From: Blastocatellia bacterium
GTDB lineage: Bacteria > Acidobacteriota > Blastocatellia > UBA7656
DNA length: 64,000 nucleotides
Assembly (NCBI GenBank): GCA_035275065.1
Contig: DATENM010000090.1
Location: 122,252-186,251 of the forward strand
Reading direction: 5' to 3'
The notes beneath the pieces were generated by a model. That model was not told where the DNA came from and searched no databases. It worked only from the letters and a program-made list of their open reading frames with translations. A program made the position numbers and the translations under genes. Every line of letters starts with the position of its first letter. Positions within the stretch are counted from its first letter, which is position 1. Of this stretch, positions 18,601 to 25,878 are shown one piece after another.

Positions 18601-19306
18601 GCACCATGTCGGGATTGGCGGTGATGATGGTGCCATTGTTCGAGCCAATGTCCATCATGCGCGAGCCGTCAATCGTCACGGTGTTCTGCTCGCCACGCAA
18701 GCCGTTGACGTGATACTGGCTGTTGGCGTTGGCGCCGCCGCCGAACGAAATGCTTTCGAGCGAGGTGTTGTCCGGAGCCACGACGCCAGGCAGGATGCGC
18801 AACAGCTCAAGCGAGCTGCGGCTGATGATCGACAGGTTATCGATCTGCTTGGCGGTAATCGTGTTCTCTTTGGCGCCGGTTTCGGTTTGTACCTGATCGG
18901 CCACCGCGTTGACCGTCACGGTCTCGGACGCTTGCCCGATCTCCATGACGACGTCGAGGCCGCGCGTGGTGCTGGTCTCGACGGCGATGCCGGTCTTTTC
19001 AGTGGTCTTAAAGCCCTGAGCTTCCACCTTGACGGTGTAAGTATCAGGGGATAATGCGGAGAAAACATATCCCCCTTCATCGTTGGTAATTGTCTTGCGT
19101 TCGTCCTTGGTTCGCTCACTGGTCACAATCACCGTCGCGCCGGAAACGACTGCGCCCGACGGGTCTTTGACCGTGCCGCGCAATGTCGCGCTGCCGGAAG
19201 ATTGAGCGAATGCGGATTGTACGCTGACGAGGAATGTCAGACAGAAAACCACAGCGAAGAAGCGGAGCGTTGAACTGACGAGCCTTCGCTTATGCTCTAG
19301 CTTCAT
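15671..19306 (-). CDS. TonB-dependent receptor-like outer-membrane protein, Oar type
   Basis: The product is about 1211 residues. After a signal peptide (RFFAVVFCLTFLVSVQSAFA) comes a carboxypeptidase-regulatory domain (TLRGTVKDPSGAVVSGATV, GGYVFSALSPDTYTVKVEA). A plug-like domain follows (ISRSSLELLRILPGV, VNGLRGEQNTVTIDGSRMMD), then a very long beta-barrel ending in FALKYYF with a C-terminal aromatic residue, typical of outer-membrane barrels. This architecture is expanded in Acidobacteriota, where it is thought to import large or complex substrates. The ATG at 19306 follows AGGGAGG; an ATG at 19333 in the same frame would add nine residues. No obvious TonB box is seen. A membrane-anchored regulator is transcribed divergently and may control it. 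Confidence 0.92.
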   Translation of the reverse strand: MKLEHKRRLVSSTLRFFAVVFCLTFLVSVQSAFAQSSGSATLRGTVKDPSGAVVSGATVIVTSERTKDERKTITNDEGGYVFSALSPDTYTVKVEAQGFKTTEKTGIAVETSTTRGLDVVMEIGQASETVTVNAVADQVQTETGAKENTITAKQIDNLSIISRSSLELLRILPGVVAPDNTSLESISFGGGANANSQYHVNGLRGEQNTVTIDGSRMMDIGSNNGTIITANPDMVQEVKVQTSNYAAEHGTSAVQISATTKGGGHDFHGSIYDYLRDYHFQANDRSNSINGIKRPLSKYNYPGGNIGGPVIIPGTKFNKGRDKLFFFVGYEYYYQRVDEGSSLSVVPTLKQRQGDFSELLSGPGSNLNQGRTVNVPFGCTVNGVGAGNPAPNNNIAPCADPLGKALLNLYPAPNFTDPNNRYNYVYSVLRPNDRNQFTSRFDFNVSDRTKLYVRLAREYEEQGFPRGLWWDSSNYEIPGKLTGKNLGRSVVVNLTNIISPTMTNEVLFSASKLKLNYDFADPDKVTYAGLGLQPVGFFPGSNPYVPIGVIDAWGGGIGGNLFSAYGYPILAWNDSFAVTDNLTKVLSTHTMKFGMFIEQANKKQQSNHDTDITVAQWGQSNATGNNYGDLFVGRPIEFTQGTDRPEDHFRYYNYEFYGQDSFKVRPNFTLEYGLRLAYLPQNFERNGLGVLFDPTAYDHSQGIFINGDRSRPNGFKLAARDEIPKGVLPNNGIQWMPRLNFAWDIGGKGDWVIRAGAGIFYNRVQGNYDYYSSGQMPNTYSATVDTPWASSTGLTFSDLRNVDPFAAIANVNVSSRDINSNNIPRVANMSLTIEKRLWANNIFTVAYVGTQGRHLPQQRNINIVPLGALSSGTVNGVDLSNPVNRAGLDGSVIKQFRPFPAYGTVGVFQFTGTSTYHSLQATLSHQSGKNLQYFATYTFSKALGTVAVNESDGAAWADPIDTRGRSWGVLPFDRTHIFNLSYNYIFPKLARGALDHAIVRGFLDGWQMSGITTFQSGTPIRLRFTGDIASTGNAIAWYGSDAFNGSGAGASVGAVAPIYTGNPQTGGSGLGQKLFDINKLQIPAFANSGPAQPPFYMRTPSRSNFDVSFFKNFEFSESKKLQFRAGFFNLFNQAYPTQIATTGGLGASDIYLTLNTTCNVRVTVPNGAGGTSNPCDPTKGFTYTQETQDNFGKIVNKHGRRIVEFALKYYF

Positions 19307-19643
19307 AAGTTTCGGTAACCTCCCTATCTTCATTACTGAGCGGATTAGATTCTTGTGGAAGAACCTGCAAAGTTCGGCGTTTAGGGTAATGCCCCAGTCG
19401 CCTTTTTGTCAACAGATTACCGGCAGCCGAATGGCATGGTCGCCGGCCATACAGAAAATACTTCAACGTGAACCTGCGGTGAAACTTGACTTGAGAATGA
19501 TTGCAATGGTGCTAGATGCCGCATCATTATATGCGCGTTGGCGCTTGTGCTGGGAGTTAATAGGGGTATAATACCGTCTAGCTGCCAAAATAGAGCGGAT
19601 TTGATGAGCCGCAACCCGGCTGTTACATACACCGTTTAACTCA
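19307..19643. other. Divergent intergenic promoter region
   Basis: This 337-base gap separates the TonB receptor gene (minus) from the regulator gene (plus). It is more A/T-rich than its surroundings and holds the plus-strand promoter listed separately. No hairpin repeat and no convincing small gene are seen. Confidence 0.5.
19545..19572 (+). promoter_or_regulatory. Sigma-70-type promoter of the membrane regulator gene
   Basis: TTGTGC at 19545-19550 and a perfect TATAAT at 19567-19572 are spaced by 16 bp. The predicted transcription start is about 65 bases before the ATG at 19644. Confidence 0.5.
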
Positions 19644-20999
19644 ATGCAAGTGATGGATCTAAGCAAGGATGAAAAACTGGCGCAGCTTGAGCGCATCTTG
19701 CAGAGCCAGATTCTGCACGGCTCTGAGAGCTTGCGCGCCTTCCTGCGCTTCGTCGTCCAGAAGGCGGTCGATGAGCAGGAAGACCAGCTCAAAGAGTACA
19801 CCATCGCCACAGAGGTCTTCGGACGCGGCGAGCAATACAGCCCGCGCACAGACTCCGTCGTGCGCGTGCAGGCCAGCCGCCTGCGCAGCAAATTGCAGGA
19901 GTACTACTTCACCGAAGGCAAGAGCGACCAGATTCTCATCGAGCTGCCGAAAGGCCATTACACGCCATGCTTCTCTTATATTCATCAGAATAATGGCGCG
20001 ACCAGCGAGACCGCCGACGGCAAAGAAGACAGCATCGCGCCGGCGAGCAGCGTGATTGCGCCGCTGCCACAGCCGCCGGCCCGCGAGATCATCCGGCGCA
20101 TCGGCATGCCTGTGTTGATCGTTCTCCTGCTGATCGCGGTGGGCCTGCTCGCTTTCGATAATCTCAGCCGGCGCTCGCAAGCCGCTGACGGCAATGCGGC
20201 GAAAAACCTTGCCGAGTGGGGCACCATCTGGAAGCCCTTCCTGAACGATGAAACGCCGACCTTGCTGGTGCTGAGCAATCCGCCGGTTTATCGCTTCACC
20301 AATCAGGCAGACCCGGAAGCGCTGACGCGCCGCGCGCTGACGCTGCCGCCGGAGCATGTGACGGCGCTCGCCGATGCGCTCGGCGATAAGTTCATCGTCA
20401 AGAACAACCCGGCGCCGCGCCTGGCGCTTTGCGTAGACGAGTACACAGGCATGGGCGAGGCCATCGGCCTGCATCAGGTCACGGCGCTTTTCGGCGCGGT
20501 CGGCAAGACGGTGCTGCTGAAACAGAGCCGCACGGTCAGCGCCGAAGACCTCAAGAGCCACAACGTCGTCACGCTCGGCAGCGTCTGGACGAATGAGTGG
20601 TCGGGAAAACTTCCGATCAACGAGGACTTCGTGCATACCGGCAGCGCGACGATCATTAATCGCAAGCCGCAGCCGGGCGAAGAGCGCGAGTACCGCCCCG
20701 CCTTTGATGCCCAGGGCAAGCTCGTCGAAGATTATGCGCTGATCACGGTGAAGCCGAACATCTCGGAGAAGAACACGGTGATGGTACTGGCGGGGATTCA
20801 CAGCGAAGGCACGCAGGCGGCCTCAGAGTTCGCGACGACGAAAGAGTACATCACGGTGCTGGATCAGCGGCTGCGACAGATGGCCGATTCCGGCGCGCCG
20901 CGCTATTACCAGGCGCTGTTGAAAGTCGCGGTTGACAACGGCATTCCCACCAAGATGTCGCTGGTTGCCGTCCACAGCCTACAAGCGGCCACCGACTAA
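19644..20999 (+). CDS. Membrane-anchored putative regulator with N-terminal DNA-binding-like domain
   Basis: The 451-residue product starts with a roughly 105-residue domain (QLERILQSQILHGSESLRAF, LKEYTIATEVFGRG, DSVVRVQASRLRSKLQEYY, IELPKGHYTPCF). This domain is widespread in Acidobacteriota, often ahead of TolB-like or 'adenylate cyclase'-annotated proteins, and resembles the C-terminal winged-helix regulators. One membrane helix follows (IGMPVLIVLLLIAVGLLAF, about residues 152-171). The remaining 280 residues would be extracytoplasmic and are not recognised. No cyclase motifs are visible. By analogy with CadC-type one-component systems it could sense an envelope signal and regulate the divergent TonB receptor gene; that is inference. 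ATGs at 19644 and 19653 are both possible; neither has a good ribosome-binding site. Confidence 0.75.
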   Translation: MQVMDLSKDEKLAQLERILQSQILHGSESLRAFLRFVVQKAVDEQEDQLKEYTIATEVFGRGEQYSPRTDSVVRVQASRLRSKLQEYYFTEGKSDQILIELPKGHYTPCFSYIHQNNGATSETADGKEDSIAPASSVIAPLPQPPAREIIRRIGMPVLIVLLLIAVGLLAFDNLSRRSQAADGNAAKNLAEWGTIWKPFLNDETPTLLVLSNPPVYRFTNQADPEALTRRALTLPPEHVTALADALGDKFIVKNNPAPRLALCVDEYTGMGEAIGLHQVTALFGAVGKTVLLKQSRTVSAEDLKSHNVVTLGSVWTNEWSGKLPINEDFVHTGSATIINRKPQPGEEREYRPAFDAQGKLVEDYALITVKPNISEKNTVMVLAGIHSEGTQAASEFATTKEYITVLDQRLRQMADSGAPRYYQALLKVAVDNGIPTKMSLVAVHSLQAATD

Positions 21000-21002
21000 C
21001 AG

Positions 21003-23834
21003 TTATCCTGAGGCGTGACTCAATCCCGTCTCGTCCGGCTGCTGACGAGCGGCGACTTCGATGCCGCTCGTCATGCCGATCCCGAATAGCAGACCTTCCA
21101 GCGCACCTAAGATTAACTGCGTCGTCTGCCCGAAGTGAACTTCGCCGAAGACAGGGGCCAGGGTGTCGAGCCGCATCTGTGAATTGGCGAACAAGCGGGC
21201 GACGATCTCCAGGCTGCCACTGAAGAGATTGCCGCCGATGACAATCAGCAGGATGCCGGCGCACATCGCGCCGAGGCCGGCGCCGATGACGCGCTGCTGG
21301 GCGCGCGCCTGCCGCCAGAGCGTATGCGCCAGCACGACACCGAGCGACACACCGACGCCGATCACCGCGCCTTCCATCGCCCCCGTGATGCCGATGGGGC
21401 GCTTGCCAAACAACGCATTGACCATATCCACGCCGAGCAGGTAAGCGCTGCCGCCGACACCTGCGCCGCCCGCCGCGCCGCCGACCACAGACCACCAGCG
21501 GCTGTGCCGATAAGCGACGCGCGCCGCCGAGATCATGCCAGCGCTCACGCCCAGACCGCCGCCGCCGCCAATAAACGAGCCGAGCGCCGCCAGCGCCACC
21601 AGCAACTCGGTCGCTTCGATCATCGTCGCGTGGCGCGTCACCGTCAGTCCCAGGCTTAAGAGCAGGCCGCCGATCAATCCCGATAGCAGGCCGCCGAGCG
21701 TGCCGCCGATGGTCTGTTGCACAATCGCCGCGCCGCCGCGCCTGAGGCGCACCCACATCAAGCCGCCGACGACCAGCAGGGCAACGGCCAGCGGCAGGTG
21801 ACTGAGCTTCACCAGCCGCTTGTCATAATCGCGGATCATCGCCAGGCTGATGGCCCGCCGCACAGGGCCGGCGCTCTCGCCGGCGCCGTCTTTCGCCAGC
21901 CGCGCTTCGGCTTCGAGCCCGAGCCAGTCGGCAAGTGCGATGCTCGCAGCCTTGCGCACCATCAGGTCTTTGTCCCAGAGCGCCAGCTCGCGCAACAGCT
22001 CGCGCATCGCGTCGCCGCGCAGCAAGGCGGCGGCTTCGATGGCGCGCTTGCGAATCTCGGCGTCGGCGCTGCGGCTGGCTTCAAGCGTCACCTGCGGCGC
22101 GGCGGGCGCCACCGCGACCAGCCACGCGGGCATCGGGCGAGCGCGCCCAAGCAAGCTCGTCAATAAAAGATCGGCCTCTGCCCCCGTCAGGTTGAGCTGT
22201 TCGCCGAACGGCAGCAGCAGGCCGAGCGTGTCCGTATCGATCAATAAGCCGTGGGCGGTGTAATTCTCCATCGCCCGCTCGATGACGGCGCGCGCCTGCT
22301 TCAAGGCGATCTCGTCTGCCGTCAGCCAGCGCGACACTTCAGGGGTTAAGAAATCATGAGCCAGCTCAAGCCACGCCTCGCCGTCCTGACTGCGGCGACG
22401 CACGACGCGCGCCGCCACCAGCTCGGCAATCAGCAGCTCGACCGTAGGCGAGGCGCTGCGGGCGCGCGCCGTCAGTTCCGTGGCGCGCAGCACCAGGCGC
22501 TGGCCGTCTTTGGAGATCAACGCCGTGAGAATCGCTTTGACCGTGACGAGGTCGGCGGCGTTAAAGCGGCGCAACACGCGCTCAAGGTAGCTCGCCAAAA
22601 TCTGCGACGCGCCGCCAAGCCGCGCGTACAGCCCCAGCGTCAATTCACAACTCGGGCCGCGCGCGTCGTACAGGTGGTCGCAAACGATCTGTAATTGCGG
22701 CGGGTCAACCGAGCCGTGATCGTTCAGATCATCAAGCAAGCGCCCCACCAGCGCGTCATCATATTGACAACCGACGGCGCGCGCCGGCGCGGTGATGGCC
22801 ACGGCGGCCTGCTCGCGGCTCAATCGCTTCAAGCGGTATTCGTGGTGGAAGATTTCCGGGATGGCCGTTTTAAGCTGGCTCATCTCGGCGAGCAAGTCTT
22901 CGCGCAGGGCAAAGAGCAGGCAAAACGGCAAGTCTTCATGCGCGAACAACCGCCGCATGGCTTCAAGAAAGCGCGAGCGCGCTTCTTCGCCGAGCAGTGT
23001 GAAGAACTCTTCAAACTGATCGAGAAAAAAGACGGCCGTCTGTTGCGGCCACCGCCGCTCGGCCCGGCCAATCAACTCGCCGAGCGACGCGGCATCGCCT
23101 TCATCCAGCGCCGCAAGCGACAACGCGCCGCTCGGCGTCGGCTCCAGATCAACGGCGGCGCTCGACAGCGGATTCAACAGCTGCGTCAGCGCCGCCGTCA
23201 TCTGATGGAGCGGGTCGGTGAAGCTGCGGATGACGAAGACGTGATGGCCGGCGGCTTTCAGTCGCGGCGTCAGGCCGGCGCGCAGCAACGAGCTTTTGCC
23301 GACGCCCGACCGCCCGTGCAGGATGAACGAGCGGTGCGCGACAATCTGCGAGGCGACGCTTTCGACTTCGGCCTCGCGGCCAAAGAAGAGTTGCGCGTCG
23401 CGCTCGGTGAAGTAGTCGAGAAACTTGTAAGGCCGGGCGCTCGGCTGCGTCTGTGCCGTTTCTCGGTCGTCGGTCGCCGGCCGCCGGTCGTCGGTCGCAA
23501 GCTGTGTGACTTCGCCGATGAAGACGTAACCGTGCTTGGGCACAGTCTTGATGTAGCGCGGGTTGGCCGCATCATCGCCGAGCTGTTTGCGAATGTCCTT
23601 GATGCACTGCGTCAGCGCCGCGTCGGTGACAAAGACGCCCGACCAGATTTCTTCAAAGAGGCTGGCCTTCTCGACTAACTGCCCGCGCCGGCTGACCAGC
23701 AGCAAGAGCACGTCGAGATACTTCGCATTGAGCGCGACCGTCTGACCGTCGCGCAGCAGGCGGCGATTCGCCGCGTCGAGATAGAAATTGTCGAAGCGAT
23801 AGACCATCAGGGGAATCTGCGCCAGGCTCGTCAT
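21003..23834 (-). CDS. Winged-helix / STAND ATPase / polytopic membrane fusion protein
   Basis: This 943-residue protein has an OmpR-type winged helix at about 11-108 (YRFDNFYLDAANRRLLRDG, ending VPKHGYVFIGEV). A short linker follows, then a STAND-type NTPase with Walker A GRSGVGKS at 174-181 and a FFLDQFEEFF Walker B near 270. After an alpha-helical region comes a HEAT-like stretch (about 585-660). The C-terminal third, from about 690, is Gly-rich and highly hydrophobic with several predicted membrane spans (GGTLGGLLSGLIGGLLLSLG and others). Family knowledge suggests a signal-transducing ATPase regulating transcription from the membrane; the ligand is unknown. The linker residues LATDDRRPATDDRE are encoded by a GGTCGTCGGTCG tandem repeat. 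It is convergent with the previous regulator, three bases apart. Confidence 0.85.
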   Translation of the reverse strand: MTSLAQIPLMVYRFDNFYLDAANRRLLRDGQTVALNAKYLDVLLLLVSRRGQLVEKASLFEEIWSGVFVTDAALTQCIKDIRKQLGDDAANPRYIKTVPKHGYVFIGEVTQLATDDRRPATDDRETAQTQPSARPYKFLDYFTERDAQLFFGREAEVESVASQIVAHRSFILHGRSGVGKSSLLRAGLTPRLKAAGHHVFVIRSFTDPLHQMTAALTQLLNPLSSAAVDLEPTPSGALSLAALDEGDAASLGELIGRAERRWPQQTAVFFLDQFEEFFTLLGEEARSRFLEAMRRLFAHEDLPFCLLFALREDLLAEMSQLKTAIPEIFHHEYRLKRLSREQAAVAITAPARAVGCQYDDALVGRLLDDLNDHGSVDPPQLQIVCDHLYDARGPSCELTLGLYARLGGASQILASYLERVLRRFNAADLVTVKAILTALISKDGQRLVLRATELTARARSASPTVELLIAELVAARVVRRRSQDGEAWLELAHDFLTPEVSRWLTADEIALKQARAVIERAMENYTAHGLLIDTDTLGLLLPFGEQLNLTGAEADLLLTSLLGRARPMPAWLVAVAPAAPQVTLEASRSADAEIRKRAIEAAALLRGDAMRELLRELALWDKDLMVRKAASIALADWLGLEAEARLAKDGAGESAGPVRRAISLAMIRDYDKRLVKLSHLPLAVALLVVGGLMWVRLRRGGAAIVQQTIGGTLGGLLSGLIGGLLLSLGLTVTRHATMIEATELLVALAALGSFIGGGGGLGVSAGMISAARVAYRHSRWWSVVGGAAGGAGVGGSAYLLGVDMVNALFGKRPIGITGAMEGAVIGVGVSLGVVLAHTLWRQARAQQRVIGAGLGAMCAGILLIVIGGNLFSGSLEIVARLFANSQMRLDTLAPVFGEVHFGQTTQLILGALEGLLFGIGMTSGIEVAARQQPDETGLSHASG

Positions 23835-24040
23835 CGCTCAGATTGTCTCGCAACTCTCCGAGTCCGTCCACAGCGGCGCTCGTCTCAGATGCAGCAAATC
23901 GCCGAAAGGCTGGCGCGGCAGCGGTAATTGGAGCCGGCGGCGCACTTCTCACAACTTTCTCACAGGCGGCTCATTTCTTCGCGGCGGCGGTGGTTTATCT
24001 TTAGGCCCGTCCCCGTCTGCGTGCCGTGAATGGACAGGCA

Positions 24041-24571
24041 ATGAAAAAAATTCTCTTAAGTCTCGCCGCGCTTGTCATCGTGGGAACCGTGCTGCTGGGG
24101 ATTATTGCGCTCCTCAACCGCCGCTCGCAGACCGTCGGCTTAAATCAGGAAATTCAATATGATGATTTCGCGTTTGCGGCGCTCGGCGTGCGCCAGGCCG
24201 CGACGCTTGGCGGCGCGCCCGACGCGCCGCGCGCGCAAGGCATCTATGCCATTGTCACGATGAAGGTCGCCAATCACGCGCAGCGCGTTGATTTCACTTT
24301 TGATAAATCAACCGTCATTTTGATTGACGAGCAGGGCAACGAATATCACTGGGCGGACGGCACACAACGTGCCTATGACGCGTTGCGCCCGGCGAGCGCG
24401 CGTTGCGCCGAGCCGATTGCGGCAGGCGCGACGTGCATCACCGAAGTCGTCTTTGATCTGCCGGCGACGGCGCGCATCACGCAAGTGCGCATTTCGGGGG
24501 GCGGCGCGGTCGGCGATGTGCTGGACACCATCTTTTATGGCAAGAAGCGCATCGCCCTGCCGCCGCAATGA
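24041..24571 (+). CDS. DUF4352-like membrane-anchored or secreted protein
   Basis: The 176-residue product has one N-terminal hydrophobic segment (ILLSLAALVIVGTVLLGIIA) that may stay as an anchor. An immunoglobulin-like beta domain follows (YAIVTMKVANHAQRVDFTF, IDEQGNEYHW, ITEVVFDLPA), the pattern of DUF4352 proteins. The ATG at 24041 is preferred to a GTG at 24026 because it starts the hydrophobic segment directly. Function unknown. It precedes uppS by 63 bases on the same strand, so the two may share a transcript. Confidence 0.7.
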   Translation: MKKILLSLAALVIVGTVLLGIIALLNRRSQTVGLNQEIQYDDFAFAALGVRQAATLGGAPDAPRAQGIYAIVTMKVANHAQRVDFTFDKSTVILIDEQGNEYHWADGTQRAYDALRPASARCAEPIAAGATCITEVVFDLPATARITQVRISGGGAVGDVLDTIFYGKKRIALPPQ

Positions 24572-24634
24572 TACAGTTGTGAACCCGGCAGAGGCCGGGC
24601 ACGGTCTTAATCTTAAAGAGCAAGAGGAATCCTT

Positions 24635-25474
24635 ATGGCCATGCGACGAATCGACCTGGCGAAATCCGGCGGCAAGCTGGACGAATCGCTGCTCAGTCAA
24701 CTCGACCCGGCGCGTATGCCCACGCACGTCGCCATCATCATGGATGGCAATGGGCGCTGGGCGGCGCGGCGCAAGCTGCCGCGCATTGCCGGTCACCGCG
24801 CCGGAGCCGATGCCGTCCGCCGCACCGTCGAAAGCGCCGCCCGCCTGGGGCTTGAGTGCTTAACGCTTTATGCCTTTTCAACCGAGAACTGGAAGCGCCC
24901 GCGCCTCGAAGTGCGCGCCTTGATGGACCTGCTGATGGAGTTCCTGCGCAAGGAGCTGAAATCGCTGCGCGACAACAACATCCGTTTTCGCCTGATTGGC
25001 CGCGGCGATGGGCTGCACATCTCTGTGCTGGAACAGATTCGCCGCGCCGAGCTGGCAACGATGCAGAATACAGGGTTGCGACTGAACATCGCCGTCAACT
25101 ACGGCGGGCGCACCGAGCTGGTTGACGCTTGCCGTCGCATCGCCGCGGAAGTGGCCGCCGGTCGCCTGCGTCCCGAAGAGATTAATGAACAGGTCATCGA
25201 AGCAAAGCTCTACACGAACATGCTGCCCGACCCCGACCTGCTGGTGCGCACGAGCGGCGAAGCGCGCATCAGCAACTTCCTGCTCTGGCAGATTGCCTAT
25301 TCCGAAATTTATATCACCGAGACCCTGTGGCCAGACTTCAGCGAGGGCGATTTTCTTTCGGCGCTGATCGAATACCAGAAACGTGACCGGCGCTTCGGCG
25401 GCGTCCGCGAAGCGAAGCCGGGGCTGACGCTTGAATGGGATGCCGATCAATCGCTCGCCCCGACCGGTGATTAG
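24635..25474 (+). CDS. uppS: Isoprenyl transferase (undecaprenyl diphosphate synthase)
   Basis: The protein condenses isopentenyl diphosphate units onto farnesyl diphosphate in cis to make the C55 lipid carrier for peptidoglycan and surface polymers. The 279 residues show the catalytic Asp37 in HVAIIMDGNGRW, the FSTENWKRP motif and the C-terminal RTSGEARISNFLLWQIAYSE with E/D residues for substrate and Mg binding. About 28 extra N-terminal residues precede the conserved start. A GAGGAA lies seven bases ahead of the ATG. In many bacteria cdsA and dxr follow; here a repeat region and glgA follow instead. Confidence 0.96.
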   Translation: MAMRRIDLAKSGGKLDESLLSQLDPARMPTHVAIIMDGNGRWAARRKLPRIAGHRAGADAVRRTVESAARLGLECLTLYAFSTENWKRPRLEVRALMDLLMEFLRKELKSLRDNNIRFRLIGRGDGLHISVLEQIRRAELATMQNTGLRLNIAVNYGGRTELVDACRRIAAEVAAGRLRPEEINEQVIEAKLYTNMLPDPDLLVRTSGEARISNFLLWQIAYSEIYITETLWPDFSEGDFLSALIEYQKRDRRFGGVREAKPGLTLEWDADQSLAPTGD

Positions 25475-25489
25475 CTACCCGCCGCTCAA

Positions 25490-25624
25490 CGACGCGGAGA
25501 CGCGGCGACACGGAGACGCGGTGAGGGAAAAAGACAGAGGCTAACGCTTGTCTTCCTTTCCCCGCGTTTCCGTATCGCCGCGTCGGCTTTCTCCCTCGCC
25601 CCATCGCCGCGTCGCCGCGTCGCC
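25490..25624. repeat. CGACGCGG-word tandem/inverted repeat element
   Basis: GACGCGGAGACGCGGCGACA-type words run from 25490 to 25525, and the complementary CGCCGCGTCG words from about 25575 to 25624, with a purine/pyrimidine-rich centre. The element starts about 15 bases after the uppS stop. It belongs to the same word family as the elements near 2.6, 34.7 and 39.9 kb. Confidence 0.75.
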
Positions 25625-25652
25625 TCGGTCCCTGCGTCCCTCCGGCGGCGGG

Positions 25653-25785
25653 CAGGGCCTATTCATTCTCGAATAACCGTCGGGATATAAACCGCCAAGA
25701 CGCCAAGACCGCCAAGAAAAGCTCGGCGTTCTCTTGGCGTCCTTGGCGTCTTGGCGGTTCAAGTCCGGAGAATGAATAGACCCTG
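25653..25785. repeat. Composite repeat: outer arms plus CGCCAAGA-word hairpin
   Basis: The inner hairpin has 27-bp arms with one mismatch (25690-25716 and 25733-25759) built from CCGCCAAGA/CGCCAAGAC words. It is enclosed by 17-bp outer arms with one mismatch (CAGGGCCTATTCATTCT at 25653-25669, its complement at 25769-25785). The outer arm resembles that of the element at 12014-12170. With the preceding element it fills the 404-base gap between uppS and glgA. Confidence 0.85.
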
Positions 25786-25803
25786 CGGCGGCGGGCCGTT
25801 TTC

Positions 25804-25833
25804 TTGACAACGCCGAAGCCGCTCCCCTACTAT
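25804..25833 (+). promoter_or_regulatory. Sigma-70-type promoter of glgA
   Basis: A perfect TTGACA at 25804-25809 and TACTAT at 25828-25833 are separated by 18 bp. The predicted start lies about 40 bases before the glgA start codon, just downstream of the repeat element. Confidence 0.55.
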
Positions 25834-25878
25834 CTTTCATTCCGACGGGACGCAGATTTCTGACATGGGAGTGCGGGC

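Noticed and set aside
19644..20999. Adenylate cyclase annotation for the membrane regulator
   Set aside because: No cyclase catalytic motif is visible; only the N-terminal domain common to proteins so labelled is shared.
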